Part shown: positions 1 through 5,712 of the stretch, piece by piece
How positions within the stretch are numbered: position 1 is the first letter of the stretch
Layout: each line of letters begins with the position of its first letter
NCBI GenBank assembly: GCA_913057815.1
Contig: CAJXOV010000041.1
Coordinates: forward strand, 1-10,306
Length of the DNA stretch: 10,306 nucleotides
From: an uncultured Flavobacteriales bacterium
GTDB lineage: Bacteria; Bacteroidota; Bacteroidia; Flavobacteriales_D; Sanyastnellaceae
Direction: 5' to 3'
Position numbers and translations under genes: made by a program
Notes under the pieces: generated by a model
Told to the model about the DNA's origin: nothing
The model's input: the letters and a program-made list of their open reading frames with translations, nothing else
Database searches by the model: none

Positions 1-49
1 ATCTACACCTCTCTATTCGTCGGCAGCGTCAGATGTGTATAAGAGACAG
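1..49 (+). other. Illumina Nextera i5 adapter (artefact)
   Basis: This is not genomic sequence. Bases 1-8 are the end of the P5 primer, 9-16 (CTCTCTAT) are an i5 index known from Nextera kits, 17-30 (TCGTCGGCAGCGTC) are the read 1 adapter, and 31-49 (AGATGTGTATAAGAGACAG) are the Tn5 mosaic end left by tagmentation. Genomic sequence starts at about base 50. The same segment recurs inverted at the other end of the window. Confidence 0.98.
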
Positions 50-236
50 GAGAAAAAGAGCAACTTACGAGAAAGAGGATGAGTAGGATTTTCAACTTCA
101 TAAGATAAAGCTAAGGTATAAATCCTAAGATTTATTTCTAATCATCGCCAATTTCATTCAGAACTTTCATGTCTAAGAGTAAAGTAGAAAAGATCACAAG
201 TTGATACGTGCGTCAGTCACACAGCCTATCTGTTAT

Positions 237-299
237 GACTTTCGACTAAGCTAGTATTGGCATCACGCAGACTTTTGACTAAAACTAGTATTAGAATCA
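237..299. repeat. Two imperfect ~30-bp direct repeats, period 33
   Basis: Copy 1 (237-265) and copy 2 (270-299) share the pattern GACTTTyGACTAA, then CTAGTATT, then ATCA. By eye about 25 of 30 positions match, with a one-base gap. Two degenerate copies separated by four bases do not make a CRISPR array. They look like the low-complexity tandem repeats often seen between Bacteroidota genes, which is an inference. Confidence 0.6.
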
Positions 300-300
300 A

Positions 301-332
301 GAACTATAAACGATGAACTCCTAACTATAAAC
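301..332. repeat. AACTATAAAC motif, two direct copies
   Basis: GAACTATAAAC occurs at 301-311 and AACTATAAAC at 323-332, just beyond the leuS stop codon. The reverse complement of the 11-base version, GTTTATAGTTC, lies at 3386-3396, ten bases upstream of the leuS start. The motif therefore brackets leuS in inverted orientation. Its function is unknown. Confidence 0.55.
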
Positions 333-337
333 TAAAA

Positions 338-3300
338 CTAAACAACAACATTCACAATCCTCCCCGGAACCACTATCATCTTCTTAGGAGAACCATCTGG
401 TAAGTACTGCGCTGTTTTCTCGTAAGCCAATACTGCTTCTTCTACTTGTTCTTTAGTAAACTCAGCTGGAAGCGTAATCTTGAAACGCATCTTTCCATTA
501 AAACTTACAGGATAATGAATCTCTGATTCTACCAAATGACTTTCGTCAAATGCTGGCCATTCTTCTGTAGTCACAGACTCTGTATGTCCTAGTTTTTCCC
601 ACAGCTCTTCAGCCAAATGCGGAGCATAAGGAGAAAGCAATAATGTCAAAGGTTCTAGAACAGCTCTAGAATGACACTTTTGTTCTGTCAGTTCATTGGT
701 AGCTATCATCATTCCAGAAACCACGGTGTTCCAAGAGAAACGATTCAAGTCTTCAGTAACTTTTTTGATGGTTTTATGAAGCGTTTTCATAGAATCTTTA
801 GAAGGCTCCGCATCTGTTACCATTAGGTTTCCTTCCTTGTCTATGAATAATCTAGACAGTTTTCTAAGGAAATTATGCACTCCGTTTATTCCTTTGGTAT
901 CCCAAGGTTTGGACTGCTCAACTGGTCCTAAAAACATCTCGTAGCATCTTAAAGTGTCCGCTCCGAATTTCTCTACCAAGTCATCTGGAGTCTGCACATT
1001 GTACTTGGACTTAGACATTTTTTCCACATCAAAATCGCAGTACACGTCAGAACCATTTGTTACCTCCAGGGATCCATTTAAGAACAATGCAGAATCAAAT
1101 ACGGCAGGTTTCCATGCCTTAATAGACTCCACATCCATAGCATCATTATCCACATGGTTAATATCTACATGAATGTTTTGGATGCTGAACGCACATTCAG
1201 AATCAAGGTTTTTGGCCTTAAGCAATTCCAAGTTTTTCATCAGAGCGTCATAGTTCTTTTGACCCTTATAATGGCCTAAAATCACTTTCATTACGTCATT
1301 ATAATCCGCTTCTCCAGACTCTAATTTAGCCTTGGTTCCTGAACAAATAAACACAGGATTGAAGTGTTCAGCGCCTAGTGCTGTTTTATCCAATTCCACG
1401 TTTTTAATCTTGTCCAAAGACCAATTAAAACGGTGAGCAAAACTCGACCTACCAAGAATCATCCCTTGGTTAATCATTTTCTTGAAAGGCTCATTGAAAC
1501 TCAAATGGCCTAAATCACAAAGAATCTTAGTCCAGAATCTAGAGTACAATAAATGTCCCGTAGCATGCTCGGCACCACCCATGTATAAATCCACTTGGTT
1601 CCAGTACTTCATTTTCTCTTCAGAAACGAATTCCTCCGTGTTATGCGGATCCATGTAACGAAGAAAATACCAGCTACTCCCAGCCCATCCAGGCATGGTG
1701 TTCAGCTCCATTCTATCTCCCTCAAAAACATCCCAATCTTCCTTCTTAGCCCTAGCCAATGGCGGATCACCATCCTCAGTAGGAAGGTATTCATCTATAG
1801 GCGGAAGCGTTACCGGCAGTTGGTCGTCTTCTATCAAGTATGGAATATCATTTTTGAAATAAACCGGCACCGGTTCTCCCCAGTAACGCTGTCTAGAAAA
1901 TACGGCATCACGCAGTCTGTATTGTACTTTGCCACGCCCAGCATCTTTATCCATAATGGCAGAAATAGCAGCATTCACCGCTTTTTTTCCTTTCAGCCCG
2001 TTTAAGAAATCAGAATTCATAAGCGGCTTGTCCTTACTGGCATCTGCCTGCTCAGAAATATCTGCGTCCTCCATAATAGCGGTAATGTCTATCTTAAAGT
2101 GCGTTGCAAAATCCCAATCCCTCTGATCTCCAGAAGGAACAGCCATCACAGCACCCGTTCCATAACTAGCCAGCACATAATCACCTATCCAAATAGGAAT
2201 CTGCTTGCCAGTAAACGGATGCTCACAATAAGCGCCCGTAAAACAACCCGTAATATTCTTTACATCACTCTGTCTGTCTCTCTCCGACTTTAAACTAGCC
2301 GCTTCTACATATTCATTTATGTCAGCTTTTTGGTCCGCAGTAGTAATCACATTCACCAGCGGATGTTCAGGAGCCAGTGTTACAAAATCCACCCCGAAAA
2401 TAGTATCAGGTCTAGTGGTAAATACCTCTATGATTTCTCCATGTCCAGCAACGCTGAATTTTACAGAAGCCCCTTTAGAACGCCCAATCCAATTTCTCTG
2501 AATCTCCTTGATAGAATCACTCCAGTCTACAGTGTCCAGATCATCTAATAAACGCTGTGCAAAAGCAGAAATTCGCATGCTCCACTGACGCATCAGTTTC
2601 TGCACCACGGGATGCCCGCCACGCTCAGATTTTCCGTCTTTCACCTCATCATTGGCTAATACTGTTCCTAGTGCAGGACACCAGTTCACCCAGCTATCTG
2701 CCAGGTAAGTAAGCCTGTAATGCATGAGTACCAGCTGTTGCTGTTCCTCAGTCATGCTCTGCCAATCTGTAGCCGTAAATTCCCCTACGAAATACTCACC
2801 AAAGAATGGAAACTTCTCTAAATCCAATGCCTTATACCACTCCTCATCTTGAGCAGCATTTACATTATAAGACCCATTGGAATTGAACTTTTCTATCAGC
2901 GTGCTAATAGGTTCAGTCTTCTTAGTATCGTTATTATACCATGAATTAAATATCTGTTTGAAAATCCACTGCGTCCACTTATAATATTCCGGACTAGAAG
3001 TTCTCACCTCACGACTCCAATCGTAATTGAACCCCAGTTTATCTAGCTGCTCGCGGTAGCGAGCTATGTTTTTTTCAGTAGTCTCCGCAGGGTGCGTTCC
3101 TGTTTCTATGGCATACTGCTCAGCAGGAAGCCCGAAAGAATCATATCCCATAGGATGAAGCACATTGAACCCTTGGTGACGTTTATAACGCGCATAAATA
3201 TCAGAAGCTATATAGCCAAGCGGATGCCCCACATGCAGCCCAGCTCCAGAAGGATAAGGAAACATGCTCAGGGCATAAAATTTCTCCTTAGAAGAATCTT

Positions 3301-3376
3301 CCGTGACTTTGTACGTATCACGTTTTCTCCATTCTTTAATCCACTTTTGTTCTATTTCTCTGAAGTTGTATTCCAT
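338..3376 (-). CDS. leuS: Leucyl-tRNA synthetase, Bacteroidota type, enlarged
   Basis: This cytoplasmic class I aminoacyl-tRNA synthetase charges tRNA-Leu with leucine using ATP and hydrolyses mischarged products. The HIGH-type motif HVGH is at residues 48-51 and KMSKS at 786-790. The CP1 editing domain spans roughly 295-430, with the threonine-rich TTRPDT at 320-325 and GTGAVMAVPSGDQRD at 406-420. In the latter, SG replaces the GH seen in E. coli while DQRD is kept. The anticodon-binding helical domain covers about 860-960, and the end fits the LeuRS C-terminal domain. At 1012 residues it is much longer than the 860 of E. coli. Part of the excess is around 150-225, which matches other Bacteroidota enzymes as I remember them. 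The rest is around 651-732, in the leucine-specific region before KMSKS. The ATG at 3376 gives the expected N-terminus; no clear Shine-Dalgarno sequence is visible. The stop is TAG. It is probably monocistronic. Confidence 0.97.
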   Translation of the reverse strand: MEYNFREIEQKWIKEWRKRDTYKVTEDSSKEKFYALSMFPYPSGAGLHVGHPLGYIASDIYARYKRHQGFNVLHPMGYDSFGLPAEQYAIETGTHPAETTEKNIARYREQLDKLGFNYDWSREVRTSSPEYYKWTQWIFKQIFNSWYNNDTKKTEPISTLIEKFNSNGSYNVNAAQDEEWYKALDLEKFPFFGEYFVGEFTATDWQSMTEEQQQLVLMHYRLTYLADSWVNWCPALGTVLANDEVKDGKSERGGHPVVQKLMRQWSMRISAFAQRLLDDLDTVDWSDSIKEIQRNWIGRSKGASVKFSVAGHGEIIEVFTTRPDTIFGVDFVTLAPEHPLVNVITTADQKADINEYVEAASLKSERDRQSDVKNITGCFTGAYCEHPFTGKQIPIWIGDYVLASYGTGAVMAVPSGDQRDWDFATHFKIDITAIMEDADISEQADASKDKPLMNSDFLNGLKGKKAVNAAISAIMDKDAGRGKVQYRLRDAVFSRQRYWGEPVPVYFKNDIPYLIEDDQLPVTLPPIDEYLPTEDGDPPLARAKKEDWDVFEGDRMELNTMPGWAGSSWYFLRYMDPHNTEEFVSEEKMKYWNQVDLYMGGAEHATGHLLYSRFWTKILCDLGHLSFNEPFKKMINQGMILGRSSFAHRFNWSLDKIKNVELDKTALGAEHFNPVFICSGTKAKLESGEADYNDVMKVILGHYKGQKNYDALMKNLELLKAKNLDSECAFSIQNIHVDINHVDNDAMDVESIKAWKPAVFDSALFLNGSLEVTNGSDVYCDFDVEKMSKSKYNVQTPDDLVEKFGADTLRCYEMFLGPVEQSKPWDTKGINGVHNFLRKLSRLFIDKEGNLMVTDAEPSKDSMKTLHKTIKKVTEDLNRFSWNTVVSGMMIATNELTEQKCHSRAVLEPLTLLLSPYAPHLAEELWEKLGHTESVTTEEWPAFDESHLVESEIHYPVSFNGKMRFKITLPAEFTKEQVEEAVLAYEKTAQYLPDGSPKKMIVVPGRIVNVVV

Positions 3377-3385
3377 GGTAAACCA

Positions 3386-3396
3386 GTTTATAGTTC
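3386..3396 (-). repeat. Inverted copy of the GAACTATAAAC motif, upstream of leuS
   Basis: GTTTATAGTTC on the plus strand is the exact reverse complement of 301-311. It lies in the presumed 5' untranslated leader of leuS, between the -7 box and the start codon. An 11-base AT-rich match could arise by chance, but together with the copies at 301-332 it is worth noting. Confidence 0.45.
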
Positions 3397-3443
3397 ATGT
3401 TTTGGCGCTCTCATTTGGTAGAAGGTTCCAAAAAATGAAGTTG

Positions 3444-3451
3444 CAAAGATA
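3444..3451 (-). promoter_or_regulatory. Bacteroidota -7 box for leuS
   Basis: Read on the minus strand this is TATCTTTG, a perfect match to the Bacteroidota TAnnTTTG element. It lies 67 bases upstream of the leuS start codon, between leuS and the upstream gene. No good TTG or TTTG -33 element is visible at the usual 17-23 base spacing. The box suggests that leuS has its own promoter and does not depend on read-through from the gene upstream. Confidence 0.55.
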
Positions 3452-3480
3452 GAGGTATTATGAGATTTGGGAATAATCAG

Positions 3481-5184
3481 TTAATCAATAAGAGTATCAT
3501 TTAATAGATCTCGTATCTCATTAGCCGTGGAAGTTCTTAGCTGCCCATCGAATTTTTGTTCAAGAAATTTTGAGAAGGAGTTGTATGTGCTTAATTTTTT
3601 ATTGAGTTCCTCATCTTCTGAACCGAATGTTTTTTTAGGATTCCAAGAAGTGTATTTGTGATAATCAATTATGGTTTGTTCGAGCTCTTGCAAGTTATTT
3701 TTAAAAAAGCTTTTATAGTTAATCAGGTCATCAATGTTTATTACAGTGAGAGGAAATATATTATCAGATGACAGATTCCGTTGTTCTATTTCTGAATTGA
3801 AAATTTCGAGTAACACTTTATTAAACCCAGGACAATCGAACATCCTGTAATGAGTTATTAATATAGGATAATACTTTGCCTTAGTAGGATTTAGTCTTTT
3901 GTCATAAACATGTTCTTTGTTTTGTAGCTTTTCAATACAATTTATTTGCTGGACAATCGCCTTTGGAGCTTTATCTGTTTTATAAAATTTTTCTTTGATG
4001 GCTTTTTCCAGTTCTAAATAATCGACTGCACTTTTAACATTTCCATTTACCAAAACATCTTTACACTCGAATAAAAAAACCTTATTCCCATTTCTTATGT
4101 AATAATCAGGAGCTCCGCTAATTCCATCCTCATCTAGTTGTTCACCTGAACATTGCACATATTTATTCTCAAAGAGCTGTCTTAGAACAGTGTTGAGTAA
4201 ATATTTTTCAGAAAAATTGGAAGTGTAAAATTGCCTGAAGTTTTTCTGTTTGTTTGGTTTGTCTAAACCAGAGTTAATCTTATTTAATTTAAAGTAGAGA
4301 CCATTGTATAAGCTTTCACACATAAATAAAGGGAAGAGTATTCGGTATTCATTTTCTTCAATTTTATACAAAGGGTTGGCGCGGATGTTAATAAAATCAA
4401 AACCTTCACCGGCCGAAGAAACAGCCCAATTGGTTAAAAATTCGGTGTCTTTTTGAGAAGAAGTCTTAGCTGTATAAAATCCTTGATTTTCCTTAATACT
4501 TGCAAAAACTAAAGGCAACATTCCTTTAAGGTATTCATTCGAAGTATTAGAAGAATGATCTTCAAGGAATTTTTCCAGATGCATAGCCATCTCAGGCTTT
4601 GAATTTAAAAACTCAAAGAGTAGAATCGACTTTTTTATCTGAGCGATTACAACGTTGTAAATGTCAAAGTTTATTATCTCTTGGTTATGTAGCCAAGACA
4701 ATAAAGCCATCCAAGCCATTTTATCAGAACCACAATAGCTCGATTTTAGTTGATTGGTAATATTGTCTTGCTTGTCAATTAATATCTCATTGATCAGAAT
4801 GTAAGCTTTGAATATCCGCTGTTCCATTTCAACTATGGTAATATCGCAATTCTGTTTCTTCACTTTTAGAGCTTCTTCACAGAACATTAAACTGGAATGG
4901 TCATTTAGGATTTGAACGGGTTTGGAGTTTCGCCCCCTTACAATTTTCATTAGTTTTTTAGAGTATTCAGAAACAAAAGGCTGATTTTCTGTGGAAAATA
5001 GTCTCTTGAAATACTCTTTAGGCATTCTAAATTTTCTACTAGCCTTTGGAGAAAGAAAAAAACTAGCACAATCCATTAGAAATTTACTATCCATTCCTTC
5101 AAAGAGTTTTTCTACGCTTGTTTCTTCCTCGAATAACTCAGAATACTTAAGTGGAATATGAATTTTAGGACCGACAGCCTTCAT
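3481..5184 (-). CDS. Unknown protein with PD-(D/E)XK nuclease-like motif
   Basis: I do not recognise the family. The 567 residues lack a signal peptide or membrane segment, so the protein is probably cytoplasmic. Residues 1-330 look mainly helical and show no motif I can name. Residues 357-376 hold GAPDYYI, a short loop, then the hydrophobic strand VFLF and ECKD. This is the P-D, then E-x-K layout of PD-(D/E)XK nucleases, with candidate metal-binding residues D360, E373 and K375. A helix with Q412 and Q413 follows, where such folds often carry a conserved glutamine. Nuclease activity is inferred from this motif only. The gene is AT-rich: I counted 16 G/C of 60 at both 3961-4020 and 4201-4260, against 27 and 34 of 60 at 2341-2400 and 2581-2640 in leuS. 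This suggests transfer. No methyltransferase, helicase or integrase lies beside it. It could be an orphan restriction or defence enzyme, or a degraded mobile cargo gene. Confidence 0.8.
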   Translation of the reverse strand: MKAVGPKIHIPLKYSELFEEETSVEKLFEGMDSKFLMDCASFFLSPKASRKFRMPKEYFKRLFSTENQPFVSEYSKKLMKIVRGRNSKPVQILNDHSSLMFCEEALKVKKQNCDITIVEMEQRIFKAYILINEILIDKQDNITNQLKSSYCGSDKMAWMALLSWLHNQEIINFDIYNVVIAQIKKSILLFEFLNSKPEMAMHLEKFLEDHSSNTSNEYLKGMLPLVFASIKENQGFYTAKTSSQKDTEFLTNWAVSSAGEGFDFINIRANPLYKIEENEYRILFPLFMCESLYNGLYFKLNKINSGLDKPNKQKNFRQFYTSNFSEKYLLNTVLRQLFENKYVQCSGEQLDEDGISGAPDYYIRNGNKVFLFECKDVLVNGNVKSAVDYLELEKAIKEKFYKTDKAPKAIVQQINCIEKLQNKEHVYDKRLNPTKAKYYPILITHYRMFDCPGFNKVLLEIFNSEIEQRNLSSDNIFPLTVINIDDLINYKSFFKNNLQELEQTIIDYHKYTSWNPKKTFGSEDEELNKKLSTYNSFSKFLEQKFDGQLRTSTANEIRDLLNDTLID

Positions 5185-5213
5185 TTTTAATGTGCTTTGT
5201 TAAATAACTAATT

Positions 5214-5221
5214 CAAATTTA
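5214..5221 (-). promoter_or_regulatory. Putative -7 box for the nuclease-like gene
   Basis: Read on the minus strand this is TAAATTTG, an exact match to TAnnTTTG. It lies 29 bases upstream of the ATG at 5184. The -33 region has no clear TTG at normal spacing. The box is only about 10 bases from where similarity to the T9SS remnant begins, so the gene would have arrived with, or acquired, its promoter right at the junction. Confidence 0.45.
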
Positions 5222-5229
5222 GTTGATTA

Positions 5230-5588
5230 AGTCCTACAGATAAGAACACTCCATAACTGAAGATGGAACTTACTCAGTAGAAGTAACCAACGGAGGAGTT
5301 TGCACCGCGGAGTCTGAGGGAATAATGATAGTAGGAATTTCAGAATTAGAATCGGAGACAATTCTACTTTATCCTAATCCTATGACGGATAGAGCTTATT
5401 TAGAGTTTGAGGATTCTAGTACAAGAACGATTCGTCTCGTAGACTCAATGGGGAAAGTAGTTAGAATTTGGGAAAACAATTCAACTCAAAGATTAGAGGT
5501 TAAAAGAGAAGGACTAGCAAATGGAAATTACATTATCCAGGTATCAGGAATGAAGCAAGAGTTTAACTTAAAATTAGTCTTGAATTAG
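5230..5588 (+). pseudogene. Remnant C-terminus of a T9SS-secreted paralogue
   Basis: This is the end of a secreted protein whose main body is gone. Bases 5259-5588 align without gaps, stop codon to stop codon, with 8521-8850 of the intact gene downstream. From the methionine at 5325, 49 of 87 residues are identical by hand count. The tail holds the type A T9SS sorting domain, with YPNP early and GNY near the end. Upstream, the reading ITEDGTYSVEV continues the Ig-like region of the intact protein. Further back an in-frame TAA occurs at 5241. Adding one base near 5247 would restore a reading like ATDKNYSITEDG, so a single-base deletion seems to have broken the frame. An ATG at 5325 opens an 87-codon frame, but without a signal peptide it could not be exported, so I do not call it a gene. 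Similarity fades above about 5230, next to the nuclease-like gene. Confidence 0.85.
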
Positions 5589-5611
5589 GGGGATGATTCC
5601 TAGCTGAAAAA

Positions 5612-5621
5612 GGGGGGGGGG
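5612..5621 (+). repeat. Run of ten G
   Basis: A tract of ten consecutive G, preceded by five A, lies between the remnant and the intact T9SS gene, about 90 bases before its start codon. Such a tract stands out in an AT-rich genome. It could be a slippage-prone site or an inaccurate homopolymer call. Confidence 0.8.
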
Positions 5622-5671
5622 TGCCTGAGGAGATATTATTCTTTGGTATTTGATGCGTCTAATACTGGCTA

Positions 5672-5700
5672 AAAGGTTAATTTTAGGAGTCTAAACCTTT
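5672..5700 (+). other. Inverted repeat in the leader of the T9SS gene
   Basis: AAAGGTT (5672-5678) and AACCTTT (5694-5700) can pair as a perfect 7-bp stem around a 15-base loop, ending 12 bases before the ATG at 5713. It may fold in the mRNA leader. There is no U-tract after it, so it does not look like a terminator. No exact TAnnTTTG box is visible for this gene; the nearest is TATTCTTTG at 5637-5645, which is one base too long. Confidence 0.35.
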
Positions 5701-5712
5701 AACTATATTCTA

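Larger units (their letters stand above)
50..337. other. Gene-free stretch downstream of leuS with short repeats
   Basis: No convincing coding sequence is present. The stretch lies downstream of the leuS stop codon on the minus strand. It holds a 7-bp perfect inverted repeat, ATAAATC (118-124) and GATTTAT (129-135), around a 4-base loop. That stem is too AT-rich to call a terminator with confidence. It also holds the degenerate repeats listed separately at 237-299 and 301-332. The gene that would lie further left is missing because the contig ends in adapter. Confidence 0.6.

Noticed and set aside
31..49. Tn5 mosaic end as sign of a native transposon
   Set aside because: It is attached to index and primer sequence, and no transposase is present; it is left by tagmentation.
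118..135. Hairpin as leuS terminator
   Set aside because: The stem is AT-rich with one G-C pair and lies about 200 bases past the stop without a clear U-tract.
237..299. CRISPR-like repeats
   Set aside because: There are only two degenerate copies with a 4-base gap, and no spacers or cas genes.
1595..2005. Plus-strand open frame of 136 codons within leuS
   Set aside because: It lies entirely inside a well-conserved synthetase gene on the opposite strand and resembles no known protein.
3092..3421. Plus-strand open frame of 109 codons across the leuS start
   Set aside because: It is a shadow of the conserved LeuRS N-terminus, including the HVGH motif, in the opposite strand.
5325..5588. An 87-residue gene starting at ATG 5325
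   Set aside because: It lacks a signal peptide, begins inside a region homologous to the middle of a larger protein, and is only the tail of a broken gene.
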